DNA of 64,000 nucleotides, from positions 62,001 through 126,000 of the forward strand of contig CAJNAR010000024.1 of NCBI GenBank assembly GCA_905220665.1. The letters run 5' to 3'. Position 1 is the stretch's first letter, and each line of letters starts with the position of its first letter. The DNA comes from Albugo candida (Eukaryota; Oomycota; Peronosporomycetes; Albuginales; Albuginaceae). The position numbers and the translations under genes are program-made. Positions 44,448-55,960 of the stretch are shown here, piece by piece. The notes below the pieces were generated by a model. The model did not search any database. It saw only the letters and a list, made by a program, of their open reading frames with translations, and was not told where the DNA came from.

Positions 44448-44663
44448 CTAATGGTGACGTTTTCTCCTTTTAAGTATTAACCACTTCAGCTTTCTTGATG
44501 GATCCTGTACCGATCTTAGACTTCGTAACATTGGGTTGGAAGATATGCTATCACCTGACGTCACTGCAGCATCGAGCGAGGTTATTGAGTAGCCGCTTAG
44601 CATCGTCAGTAGGAAAGCCACCATAGCCATGAATTTGGGTCGAAAACGCAATTTTAATCCCAT
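44448..44663 (-). CDS. K-family RxLR secreted protein (71 aa, RSLR)
   Basis: Start at 44663 (MGLKLRFRPKF), aligned with the 43.4-kb copy. Signal peptide FMAMVAFLLTMLSGYSITSL, cut near DA-AV. Core SSNPMLRSLRSVQDPSRKL with a canonical RxLR (RSLR) at 47-50. Very basic C-terminus (ILKRRKRHH). Third gene of the array. Confidence 0.7.
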   Translation of the reverse strand: MGLKLRFRPKFMAMVAFLLTMLSGYSITSLDAAVTSGDSISSNPMLRSLRSVQDPSRKLKWLILKRRKRHH

Positions 44664-45437
44664 TTTGTGAATGTTGTTGTGAAGTGCGCTATTATTCTCA
44701 AAGTATAAAGTGAATAGAAGAAATGATAGCAAGAAATAAAGAACAGAAGGTACGTGGTGGCGTTAAAATTTTCAATTCTAATGCGCCACAAAGTGGCAGC
44801 ACATGGTGGGCGTACACTCGAAAACACACGGGTATCTGGTCCCATGCAATTTCCAGTCATAATACATGTCGCAGAGGAAGAGGTTTGTTCATAGCGCTAC
44901 TATATATTTGTCGGAAACTAATGCTGAGTTCAGTATCGATTATACGTATATCTTATCTACCCTTCGTGGTCAGAATAATCAGAATGGACCCGTCCCCCTC
45001 AGTCCTATACTACACCGCCTTCTTGCTGCCACACTATAAATCCTATACATTTTCGCGTTGTGAAGCTTATACATTCGCTTCCCGTTGACAACATGTGGAC
45101 TTTGCTACTGACGCTATTGCGTAATTCTGATGATGAAATTTCATATATCCTAATGCACCCGCCAATGTGTGATACAACATGATGAGCATTCTCGATCTTC
45201 GCCACGCGTTCATTTGCAAGACCGTCTGATTATACCATAACATTGAGACTAACGTGTCGCAATCGAAGAAGAAAACTTTCTCGGTCACCCCAATGCCTCT
45301 GAATGCGCCTGAGCAATTGACAATCGATTGGAAGTCGTAACTTGATATTACTATCACTTTGCAATGAAAGCAGCAGCAACCGCAAACAACATATGTCACC
45401 TGTATTAATATTCTGTCCTACTTATAGACGCCAACTC

Positions 45438-46466
45438 TCACTCGTGTCCTCCATTTTTAAACATACCTGGGTATAGTCTATTATAATACTCATCCTTTTT
45501 AGCCTTTGTTAGTGCAGCCACGTCCGGATCATCATTGGGACGAATTACATTCAAGTCTATCGGCTTGGCAGGATGTTGCTGTTTATCTCTCGGTGGTGTT
45601 TTCTTGAATAGACTTTTCATCCAGGAGAAAGCTTTTGACGCTGCTGATTTCGTTGGTGTTGGACGTGCTACTGGTATCTTTTTCTTCTTTACAGGTGGAG
45701 CAGGCGGTTTTGGCTTCATTTGATCGCCTACAGTTCCCTGACGAGTGCCGTATGTGTACATCAGCCCATCGACAGGGCCAGCGAAGTCAGCTGGACGTCC
45801 ATCTGAGTGAACATGGAAAAACTTATATCCTCCTGGAACTGTCTCCGGGTCGTCTGTCGAACTCCCAGCTTTACCTTTGCCGCGCGCCCTTGATCCGCTG
45901 GTTTCCTCAACTGAGACCGATTGACGTGTCGAGTGCGCTTTTGAATTTGACTCATCTCTTAACACTCCCGGTCTATTGCCGTTCGAGGAGTGTGAACCCT
46001 TCGTATCAACTTCAGTGATTTCAAAATTAGGTATTTTTGTGGGGTGACGTAGCGGTTTCCGTGAAGCCGTAGTTACCGGATCGTCCCTCAAAATCCCGAC
46101 TTTAGGCTTGCCACGTGTATTTGATCCGCTGGCCACCTCCACGGAGACCCCTTGACCCGTTGACGACAATTGCGCATTTGCATGAGGCCGTACTTTTCCC
46201 CGTTCAACTCTTGACTTAATTTGATTTCCGCCAGCGTTTCTTTTGAACGAAACTTCAGCAATTCGCTCATTGTTTGTTTGACTGCTTCCTTCGTCATCCG
46301 TAGACGTTCTAAGTAGAGCATTTTGATGCCTGTTACTCTGTGATATTGCTGTCATATCTGTATCTTGCTGAATCAAACGCTTAGTCGTGCGGGGTACCAT
46401 TGCGTCAAGTGAGAGCGTCAAGGAGCCACAGATGAAAGCCTTCAATAATATGCGATTTGTCTGCAT
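45438..46466 (-). CDS. Secreted disordered protein, S-like (342 aa)
   Basis: Unrecognised. Start at 46466 (MQTNRILLKAFICGSLTLSL), which opens a signal peptide cut near LDA-MV. An upstream in-frame Met at 46583 would bury the signal peptide, so I reject it. The mature protein is polar and disordered. Two imperfect internal repeats contain SVEVASGSNTRGKPK and SVEETSGSRARGKGK. Later parts are GYKFFHVHSDGRPADF, a Pro/Lys stretch (KPKPPAPPVKKKK) and SWMKSLFKK. The plan (signal peptide, disordered middle, aromatic-basic C-terminal part) is like the S family, but direct similarity is weak. Possible effector. Confidence 0.7.
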   Translation of the reverse strand: MQTNRILLKAFICGSLTLSLDAMVPRTTKRLIQQDTDMTAISQSNRHQNALLRTSTDDEGSSQTNNERIAEVSFKRNAGGNQIKSRVERGKVRPHANAQLSSTGQGVSVEVASGSNTRGKPKVGILRDDPVTTASRKPLRHPTKIPNFEITEVDTKGSHSSNGNRPGVLRDESNSKAHSTRQSVSVEETSGSRARGKGKAGSSTDDPETVPGGYKFFHVHSDGRPADFAGPVDGLMYTYGTRQGTVGDQMKPKPPAPPVKKKKIPVARPTPTKSAASKAFSWMKSLFKKTPPRDKQQHPAKPIDLNVIRPNDDPDVAALTKAKKDEYYNRLYPGMFKNGGHE

Positions 46467-47567
46467 AGAGTTAGCACGCAGCAAGAAAACCAACAATGTC
46501 TGATAAACGAAGACACTAGAGGCCACGTGTAAATACCAAACATCACCATTTGATGATTCAAAGCAGTATGAGATACACGTCACGATATACTGAAAGGGAG
46601 GGAAGATCCTTCGATACGTGGCAGTGCATTTTGTTTCTAATAATGTATCAGTGCAATTCGCTATCCATAAAGCAGCCTGCTACATGTGTAAGAAGCGTAG
46701 TGGCTTCCGCTCTTGACATTATTGAAATTCAGCATCGGCTGCCTTGTCCCCTCTTTCTAATCCGTAAGTTTTCCCACTACGATCGAAGTCTGCGTGTGGT
46801 GGTGGCTTGGCCCTTTACGCTTTTCCTATTCACTCTCCCCGTTAATATATAATGCAGCGAAGCGATACATCGCAAGGCGTGCCCTGATGAATGTTGCTCC
46901 TTCCATGATACGAAAGTCGATAATCAAAGCAGGCTTTATTTACATAAAGTACCCGTCTTTCTCACTTACGCCAGTGATTTGCCACCGCGACTATATTAGC
47001 TGTCGATTTTTGGCGCTCTATCTGCATCAATGCATATCACATGCGTATCCCACCCCCATAGTTGGAATTCTCTTCTCAAGTCGCTGAAGTGCCAATCCGA
47101 CATCCCAAGAAGTACAATCACAATGTATGTGCACGTAGCGATCGAAGTTCTGTGAAAGTCAACTTTCTACTATGCACGAGATACACCTCATTTTGTTTTC
47201 TTAGTGTGTGTTTTTGCACAGTACATATAGCGCATAGCCGACGCAAACTTCTCTAATTGGCGGCAATACCAACACTTCTATCGACGCTATTGAGATGCTG
47301 ATTATTGCTCTCAAGACATACATGCTCAGCTATTCATGTACTATGAGTGAGTTGAGCATCGAAGATTCGAATCTCCATCCAGATAGATCTAATTTTCAAA
47401 ATCTCTGCAATTTATCGTTTGCGGACTGTTCATTGTGACGAAACCCATAGAATGCACCAACTAAATTTAGAAATTCCCGTATCTTGTCCGTTTTTGCTTT
47501 GCGATTGCACCTGCGATAGCTAGATTTCTCATGTCATATCAGCACACTGATATCTAAGAAAATCGGA
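46467..47567. other. Intergenic region between secreted gene and kinase
   Basis: About 1.1 kb between divergent genes, presumably containing both promoters. Short frames on the plus strand (46794-47087) have no recognisable features. Confidence 0.5.
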
Positions 47568-50540
47568 ATGCAGTATCATAATGGTACACGCGAACATCAA
47601 GTAACTACACGAAGATTGATCAGGCGAGCAAAGTCTTACAACGATTTACCACGACAGCATATAAGACAAGGGTCAAATCAGCATGATAACGATCACTTAA
47701 TAGAATCTCCATACAAAACAGTGCAATGTGCGAGAGGCATAGAAGATACGTTCAAGCGGTCGCCAAGGACAAAGGATATAGCATGCACCTCGTCCACTTT
47801 GTACGAAAGAAGTCTGCTGGGTCAACACAGCATCCATACTCATTCGATGGACGATATGAGTCGACGGAAACATGTCTACATAAATAATACGAGTACGAAT
47901 CTTGCACCATCCGAATACATTGACGTAGAGGTTGGTAAAGATCCACTGGGAATCGAACTAGCGGCCAACAGCGGGAAGACTGGTGTGGTTGTGAAAAGCG
48001 TGGCGTATGGTCCTTCGAGTAAGGTACCTGATGTTAAGAATTCACGAAGATTTACAATTCCGAGTGGTTCCACGATCAACAGAATCAATGACGTGGATGT
48101 CTCCGAGTGGAACGCGGAAAGAATCATCGAGACACTGCAAGTGTTGCCCCACCCTTTTGCGATACGCTTTAGAAAAAACAGCGTCGCATATGTATTATGC
48201 AAATTATGTGAAACAAAAATCAGTGCTGAACATTTGAATGCACACACTACTTTCTGCATCAAATCAAAGCAGCATGAGCTTTGCATTGAACATATCAATG
48301 AGGATCTGGAAAGATTTGCAAACCAAGTGCTCCAGCTCATGAATGCACCGCAAGCGATTTCTAAACACTGCTGTAGGTATCGACAGTATGCTTACAGCTT
48401 ACTACTTGATTCTACTTACAAGGTTTACAACGTTCTTAATTCTTCCTGCTACCTATTGTTTATCACATTGCAGTACTATTGTCATAGGTAGCACGATGTA
48501 ATGTCAATGACGTCGATTCTGTCCATTTATGCGCTCAGTTGGTCAAATCGCTTCGTCGTCTTCGTGAAACAGTACCTCGGCTCTACGATAGCACGTGCAA
48601 ATGGTCTTTTATCCATTTGATTCAATATTGCACGCGTCTACAAAAGTTGATCAAAGAAAAGATAATGGAAATGCGGGGAGCACAAAAGCTGATGCTTCAG
48701 GGGACCAAGTATGAACATCCACTGATACCATTTGGCACGAGAAGATCTTTGGTAGAATTGAAAAGTCCATTTTCGAGCGTGTACCCTTCGTCATCGTGCA
48801 TAGTCTCAATTCAAGATTTTGACATTTTGAAACCAATTTCGAGAGGAGCTTTTGGTTGCGTATATCTTGCACGAAAAAAATCAACTGGCGATCAATTTGC
48901 CATAAAAGTATTAGGAAAGGAGCACGTAGTGCGCAAGAAGCAGGTGAATCTACACATATAGTATACCGGTGGTGGGGATTAACATCGTCCGACTCGTACA
49001 GGTTCGCAACATCGAAACAGAAAGAGATATCTTGATGAATGTTGAGAGCCCTTTTGTGGTCAAATTATTCTGGACTTTTCAGACACGGTGTGTGGCACGG
49101 AGCAAATTGCGTTTGCTCCATCTAATTTTTTTTGCAGGAAAAATCTTTTTCTGGTGATGGAGTATTTGCCAGGTGGAGATCTCATGTCGCTTCTCGAGTC
49201 CGTTGTGCAATTGCAAGAAGACGTGAGTTGAAACGCATTTGTAAACGTGTGTTTGACCGCTACTTTTTTAGGTTGCTCGAACATATATAGCGGAAATTGC
49301 AGTAGCTTTGAACCATCTTCACTCACAAAATTGCGTGCACAGGTTCATGCCTCTGCTCTCTACGATTGATTCACGATAGTGTTACTCATGCTCAATCGGA
49401 TAGAGATTTGAAACCCGATAATATTTTGCTTTCTTCTACGGGACATATCAAAGTAAGGACAAGTTTATGAATGGATGTCAGAGTTTATCACTGACGGGTT
49501 ACAAATAGTTGACTGACTTTGGACTATCCGAAGAAGGTATCTGTATCAGTCAAGACAGAAGTGACCATGAAGATCTCCGTGAGTGCTCTTCCAACGACGT
49601 TCGAAGAGAACTCTCTAAACTGACAATGGAGGCGAGGCAGAATTCTCGTCCCTCATCAAATCAAGAATACGATCAAAAACTTCGTTACAAGTCAGATGGC
49701 GAAACAGTACATTCTTACGGCCGGTGTGGTACGCCTGATTATCTTAGTCCAGAGATCATTTTGCAGCAGCCCCATGATTCAGCCGTTGATTATTGGGCCC
49801 TTGGTGTGATATTATACGAGATGCTTGTGGGCTTCCCTCCATTCAATGACAACACAGTAGAAGCGATCTTTGATAATATACTCAGACGAGATATAGCATG
49901 GCCAGATGGTGAAAAACGTTTATCCGCTGAAGCCATAGATTTGATATCGGCGTTACTCAAAGTTGAGCCTACAGAGCGAATGACTTGGAAAGAATTAAAG
50001 TCTCATGTATTTCTTGAAGGAGTCGACTGGGAAAAGTTGCTGAATTTCACGCCTCCATTCGTACCAACGTTAGAGGGACCGAATGATACCAGTTACTTCA
50101 ACAATCGAAATCTCACGGATGTGTTCATCGATGATGATAACGAAGTCCCTAGTGGCTTAATTGCTCGTACAAAAGCACTTGCGATAAAAGTCGAGAAATC
50201 TCACATCAGCGACGCCATGCCTGTGGATGAAAGGAAGGATGATTCTCTTAAAGAAAATGTTCTCTGTAAAAAGTCAGCAATTTCAAGCGTATCGAGTCCG
50301 ATTGTATCTCATAAAGTTTTCACAAGCAGCGATAATTCTATCCAGAAAGCTGAGCACCACCAAAAATTCCCTAGCGGTATGTATGGAAGAAATGACACCA
50401 CAAGCGAGAACCAGAAGTTTGAATATTTTAGTGTTACAAACATCAACGCTCTCGCATCTGCATCCCTTCAGGAGGCTGAATACTTGAAATACGCGCCATA
50501 CAAAATGAAATCAGAACCACAGCATACAATTATATTATAA
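47568..50540 (+). CDS. AGC kinase of the Rim15/IREH1/Greatwall-MAST type with PDZ domain
   Basis: Seven exons are proposed: 47568-48372, 48492-48943, 49002-49087, 49138-49222, 49272-49342, 49404-49452, 49509-50540 (introns 119, 58, 50, 49, 61, 56 nt, all GT-AG), 859 residues in phase. Residues about 116-203 are a PDZ domain ([18 protein letters not shown]). C211, C214, H226 and C230 form a short zinc-ribbon-like motif, as before the kinase domain in plant IREH1 proteins. The kinase starts near 377, with glycine loop [11 protein letters not shown], Lys407 (FAIKVLGK), HRD at 499-501, DFG at 519-521 and [10 protein letters not shown]. The activation segment has an insertion of about 45 residues. 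The tail has [20 protein letters not shown], the signature of this subfamily. Likely cytosolic signalling kinase in nutrient or cell-cycle control (family knowledge). Confidence 0.88.
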
Positions 50541-51312
50541 TAAGAGATTTTGGGACGCCTTGTATTGATGGATGTCACTCTGGTAAGTATTTTAAAGATT
50601 GTTCTCACAATAACATATCATGAAGCATGCGTGATGAACCTACCGGAATTGCATTCATACATGGCAGGTACATCATTCTGAAGATTCTCTTGGATCAGTA
50701 CTCCGTCAGTAGCTTCGCAGCGCCCCATTGTGTCGCACTCCACTTGACACGCAGATGATTTAAAAGTCTCGTAGATCAAGTGCCGATTGAGAAGAGTTCG
50801 AACTTGACAAAAAGCCGGGGCTATCCACCAGATTGTCGTACAATCACTCTTCCATTTGGTACTTCAATGCTGACATCAATTCATAATGAAAATCCGGGCA
50901 GAATATCTATCAAAGACCAAGTAGTATCAATTACTCCTATTGCAATCGATAAGATATCTCTATAGGATTACCGAATTGCACTCGCATTTGGTGCAAATCT
51001 ATCCTTCCGTGGTGCAATTCCCTTTGAAGACGGCGGGTCTTAGGAGCTCGACACTATAAGGGATAAGGCATCAGAGCTCGACAATACTTTGATGCAGTTA
51101 GCATTCACGTAGAAAATTCAAAGAAAGCAGAAATGTACATTGTTCCTGGCATTGATCAATTCTTGCTACATCTCAGCTTGTTATCGCGTTGGTTCACGTT
51201 ACAACAGGTCAAGCATACGTCCAAGTTCAGAGTCATAAACCATTGCATAAAGCCAAATCTCTCGTAGCGCCGAAAATTCACATCTGATTGGCAATATACT
51301 CAGAATCGACGT
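50541..51312. other. Convergent intergenic region
   Basis: About 770 bp between the 3' ends of the kinase (plus) and the sugar kinase (minus). A 61-codon plus frame (50780-50965) has no support. No gene recognised. Confidence 0.5.
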
Positions 51313-53488
51313 TTAAAGACTAGGAACATGTTCATAAATCCTTTTGTATAGACGGGTCTGCTCTCGCTGAGCAGCTCTGTAACGGGTATGTGTTTGAGCA
51401 TTTGGTTGGTGTTGTATCGAATCTTCCGACAGACAAGCGATATCGTCAAAGGAATGATACGCTAGCGCAACGCCAATGTTGATAGCTACTCCTTGAGAGG
51501 TTGCCTCCCCTGGTCCTGTTTCAACGATAACTTTCTTTCCAAAGACATCAGCTGCACAAAAATGTCAGAGATCTGCATCCCCATAATGTATCGTGCAACG
51601 AACCAGTGATTTGTCGCCACAATCGCGATGCATTCAATGCTGCTCCGCTTGTAACAATTATTGCATCCGGGCGTGTAAAAGGTTCTGTCGTGATGGAATC
51701 AGAGAAGGAGTATCAACGTCTTGCAATGAACGTACCCAGTTCTGTAAAACAGGCGTTCAATCGTAAAATGATCGCTTCCAAGGCCGCACGAAGGACATCG
51801 GAGGGCTTTGTCCATTTTGTAATCCCATTTATCGTGCATGTCGCTTCTTCTTTCCATCCAGGTGATCGTTCACCTATATTTTCGGATTATTGGAACAGTA
51901 TGTGGTGCGGTAGAATCGCTCTTTACCCCGTAAGAATGGTAAGACTGTCAGTCCGTGAGAGCATGCTTCCATTTGATCGACGAGTTCGAAATCTATCGTA
52001 AAGCTATGAGCACAGTTGAACGAACGTGAGTATGATTTACCATCTTCACTCAGCACAAAGTTGTCACATATCCATTGATACAATGATCCGCCGTCATTCA
52101 GCGCAGCACCAAGCAATACTTGACTATCGCTGATCAAATAGCACCACATCCCCTGTGGGACTCGTTTGTCATCCATGACGAAAGCAGGCAGTAATATCCG
52201 TAGCGCTGCGCTTGTCCCGATCGTGACACAAATGCGGCTAGAACGTCGTTGTCAATGGTTTGGTGCTTATTCATTTATCACTAACGGCGTACGAGTGATC
52301 GACACATTTTGATCCCATATTTGCGGCAGCACCATCACCGATACCGAGGAACAATGGAACAAATTGTAGCTCTGGCCAGCGTTTGGCGTATTCACACGAT
52401 AGACCTGTGTATGATTTTGAGCTATCAGCAAGTGGTGGCAGCTTTCTATCACTAAGACGTAGTAGATGCAGCAAAGACATATCCCAAGTTCGCGATCTGA
52501 AGTTTAATAGTCCTGACCAAGATGCTTCACTGTAGCTGATAGCGATGTCTGATCGTCCAGTCCAACGGCTGATCAAATAAGTGGAAATACTTTGCCATTT
52601 CTCCACCGATTGGAACAACGTAGGATTTGTATGTAACAATCTATAGAGCTCGCAAGGCGCATATGCAGGGTGCGCAACAACCGTTCCTGAGAGATGTGTG
52701 AGATCATTTGACGATTGCGTAAAAATTGTCAATACTACCAACCAGTTCGATCCTGATATTCTGACAGTTGAGTATGTAGCAGTTGCCGTAATTTCTTGGC
52801 CCAAGATGCTAAGGTAGGATTTCTGCCAGCATACTTGTGTAGCAACAATAAGCGTTGTCACAACGAAGCATAGCCTTTGAAATGTGACAAACCGTATAAA
52901 TGGGGGTAGTAGCCCTTCCCTATTTCATAGTTGATGAGTTATGATCGATACTGAATGGCTCAAGTACCTCCCTATCGACTCCAAGCAGATTCATTACAAA
53001 TGTACTAAAGCCCAGTCCAACAATGTTGCCAACGAGCTCGTTTGCTCGTAAGAATAGAACGATGCGGTCCAATAATTCTTCTACGGTGAGCATTATCACT
53101 TCAATATCTGCCTCACCCTTATGATCGATACAATCTAAAGCCTGTTGCTGCATAGAATGCTCCACCAGCCTCCATTCTGCTTTCTGCATCACTTCTAGTA
53201 GTAGAACTAACATAAGTTTACCATGATAGTGTGCTCATTTCTTCAGCGTTTACTTTCTTGTTCGCGTTGAACTTGTAGAAAAAAGCAACTTGCTCGAATA
53301 GAGGACGTGCCGATATCAATCGCTATGACCAGCGGTTTTCCTTTATAAAACTTCAACTTCAAAGATCTCTGCAACTTTGACGCATGCTTAGATGTGCTGC
53401 GCCGAAGCGAAAGTAAGACAGCGACTGACAACGCAGCAAATGCTCCACATAGAAGAGGCCGCATGAGCCACTCCGATCGATACGCCAT
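51313..53488 (-). CDS. FGGY-family carbohydrate kinase (gluconokinase-like) with N-terminal membrane anchor
   Basis: Eight exons are proposed: 53488-53254, 53194-52968, 52919-52865, 52808-52743, 52686-52293, 52237-51927, 51873-51604, 51551-51313 (introns 48-59 nt), 598 residues in phase. The FGGY fold is seen in order: phosphate 1 motif VIAIDIGTSSIRA, VGLGFSTFVMNLLGVD, DRTGTVVAHPAYAP, the catalytic-loop IGDGAAANMGSKC, TIGTSAALR, GLTVLPFLRGERSPGW, the adenosine-side SGAALNASRLWRQI and a C-terminal GVAINIGVALA. Such enzymes phosphorylate sugars such as gluconate or xylulose; the substrate is not determined here. Before the domain lies a hydrophobic segment PLLCGAFAALSVAVLLSL followed by Arg/Lys, so the protein may be membrane-anchored. 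A start at 53524 (12 residues longer) is possible. Confidence 0.85.
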
Positions 53489-53545
53489 ATTTTCTATTAT
53501 CAGCCAATTATCGCAGCGAGGCAAAGATATCTGCCTATCAAATCG

Positions 53546-55897
53546 TCATATTTGGCTCATATTCGATACTGCCATTTGATTCCTACCTCTGCATGTTTGT
53601 ACACATTTATTCGGTTGATGTTGGTCAATCTGTTGGATCTGTACCGTCAAGTCCAACTTGATATCCTTGAATTGGGATTTTACGATACTTTGGACGTGGC
53701 GAAGGACAACCTGCTCGACTGCGTCGTCAACAAGTAGATGCATCGAAGCGACATGAAGCCCGTTTGAATGTTGCCAAAAGTGCCATTGCGAAACTTGTTC
53801 CACTTTTGGTATCTCTTTCACTATACTTTCCAAAGTTGTGTGCAGTAATTCCTCCATTTCTGACGGCACACGTCCCATTAATTGTCGAATGATATCTCTA
53901 AACAGAGGTAATGTGCTCCCAAAAATCAGGAAAGAGATGACCAAAGAGCAGATTGGATCAGCGATATACCACCCTCCGTAGTCGATCATGATGGATGAGA
54001 TGATAACACCTATACTCCCCAATGTATCGGCAAGCACATGAAGATAGATTCCATACATGTTTGTGTTGCGAATATGCTTGTCATTTCTTTGGTCCGAAAG
54101 ATTGATGCTGTTCGGTGTGGATACGTGGCTATCTTGATCCAGTCTGTTTGAAAAGCCGTTTGATCTGGAATCATTGGAACCTTGATCGGACAGAGATGTT
54201 TGCTCGCAGCATGAGGTAGAAAACTGGGAATCATGTAGTTGATCATTGTGTACAGAATTGTGTCCGCATGTGTGCTTTGTATCATGGGCACAAGCGCCAT
54301 TGTGCTGATGGATATGATCGTGAAACCAAATGAGTCCGATTACATTAAGTAAAAAGCCTCCAATCGATGTGACCAGCAAGTTGTTAGTTTGTATATTTGG
54401 GGGATCAAAGAAACGCTGGATAGCCTCCGTCATCAATCGCAGAGAGACAAACAACAACAAAGTTGAATTCAAGAGCCCCGAGAGGACTTCCACACGTCCA
54501 TAGCCATATGTATACCTCTCATTCGGACGAAAGTGACCAATGTAAGAAGCGATCAAACCAACGAAAAGAGCACTGTTGTCAAAAAACATGTGACCAGCAT
54601 CACCAATCAAGCCCAGAGAATTTGTACTGTATCCTACTAGGAACTCGACGACCATGTACATGATATTGATACATAAGAAAAGCAGAATTCTGCGAGACTC
54701 GGTGGTAGTCCATACTGACTTTAGCATAGATACTAAATGATTAGTATAATAGTGAGAATGCGTTGCATCCACTTTGGAAGTTTGTGTAAAAGGACACGCA
54801 TCAAGGCATTTCTTGAGTGCTCGCCCTTCGGGCTGAAAGTACTGCGTCCAAATGAGAATAGCCGAGATCATCATTTCGACGCATGTCCAAGAAGTGAATT
54901 GCTTGTACACCACTATGTATGCACACCTACTGAGTGCAGCGGTACTGATGGCCACCATTCCGCGTTTCGCACCGTTTCCACCATAAAAGATGTTGGATTG
55001 GTACAATTGTACGCTTGGCAATGAGAGAAAAGTTAAATAAAGCCCTGTTAAAAAGAGAAATGTAATCCATAATTCGAATTGTTTTGATTGAGTAGCTCTA
55101 TACGGATCCATCGCTGTGTATTTCATTATTGGCAATCGACGAAAGGAGGAAGAACCGACGGCAAAACATATCGATAGTAGCCAAGTCAGCAATAACGACC
55201 GATTATGACGTACTTGTGTCAAGCTAGCGGCTTCGACCCTTCTCTCCCGTTGGGACATGCGCATACGGCTATGTACACAGACTGAACCAGCCATGAGACC
55301 GATAGCATGTATCAACATACTAGGATCCGAAACATTGCTTCCTGCAATCACAAGCATCCCCGCTCCAGTGATTATACTTCTAGCGTATCTCACCAGATAG
55401 CTTCCCCTTTTACTTGTGTCCGAATTGTAAGAAAGCAAATGAACCAGTGGAATCGGTAATAAAGTGTCCAACTTTTCGATCATAATAGAGAATAAGTAAC
55501 CAAAATGGCGTACCGAATAAAACCGAATCAATTCTCTAAGAAATAGGATAAAGCCATCCGTAACGCATTGGTACACGTGCTTTTTGTGGTTGCATGCTAT
55601 CGCCTCAATGGGATTGTCGGTACATGACCTCCAAATCAGCTTCCGGTCTAATGTTTTCACGAATCGAATGCTTTGAAGCCCGCACAGAACGGTATAAATC
55701 AAGGCAATCGCTACAGCATCGGTAGATTGTCCACCTGTTTGGTTTATTTGCACGCATTTAATCATCAATAATGCACCGATTGAAATCAAAGTATCATATA
55801 ATGCAGCTATCCAACCAGCGCCATTCATTGATCGATTATCGAGCCACAATCCGTCTCGAGAGTGAACAAAAGGTAGTGTCCGATGTCGCATTTGCAT
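53546..55897 (-). CDS. Zinc transporter, CDF family (ZnT5/MSC2-like, 783 aa)
   Basis: Single-exon gene. The N-terminal half (to about 390) has about eight to ten hydrophobic segments, as in ZnT5 and yeast Msc2. The C-terminal half is the cation diffusion facilitator core. The two zinc-site HxxxD motifs are present: H436-D440 (HMFFD) in TM2 and H620-D624 (HVLAD) in TM5. Between TM4 and TM5 is a His-rich loop (about 525-550) followed by a polar stretch. The cytoplasmic C-terminal domain (about 680-760) contains WHFWQHSNGLHVASMHLLV. Such proteins move Zn2+ into the endoplasmic reticulum or Golgi to load secreted enzymes. It lies 63 bp from the RPN13 stop and 57 bp from the proposed FGGY start, all on the same strand. 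Confidence 0.92.
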   Translation of the reverse strand: MQMRHRTLPFVHSRDGLWLDNRSMNGAGWIAALYDTLISIGALLMIKCVQINQTGGQSTDAVAIALIYTVLCGLQSIRFVKTLDRKLIWRSCTDNPIEAIACNHKKHVYQCVTDGFILFLRELIRFYSVRHFGYLFSIMIEKLDTLLPIPLVHLLSYNSDTSKRGSYLVRYARSIITGAGMLVIAGSNVSDPSMLIHAIGLMAGSVCVHSRMRMSQRERRVEAASLTQVRHNRSLLLTWLLSICFAVGSSSFRRLPIMKYTAMDPYRATQSKQFELWITFLFLTGLYLTFLSLPSVQLYQSNIFYGGNGAKRGMVAISTAALSRCAYIVVYKQFTSWTCVEMMISAILIWTQYFQPEGRALKKCLDACPFTQTSKVDATHSHYYTNHLVSMLKSVWTTTESRRILLFLCINIMYMVVEFLVGYSTNSLGLIGDAGHMFFDNSALFVGLIASYIGHFRPNERYTYGYGRVEVLSGLLNSTLLLFVSLRLMTEAIQRFFDPPNIQTNNLLVTSIGGFLLNVIGLIWFHDHIHQHNGACAHDTKHTCGHNSVHNDQLHDSQFSTSCCEQTSLSDQGSNDSRSNGFSNRLDQDSHVSTPNSINLSDQRNDKHIRNTNMYGIYLHVLADTLGSIGVIISSIMIDYGGWYIADPICSLVISFLIFGSTLPLFRDIIRQLMGRVPSEMEELLHTTLESIVKEIPKVEQVSQWHFWQHSNGLHVASMHLLVDDAVEQVVLRHVQSIVKSQFKDIKLDLTVQIQQIDQHQPNKCVQTCRGRNQMAVSNMSQI

Positions 55898-55960
55898 GCG
55901 AATTGATATTTAAAATTAAGTGTATGTTTATTGGATAATAATGTCCAATAATGAAACTCA

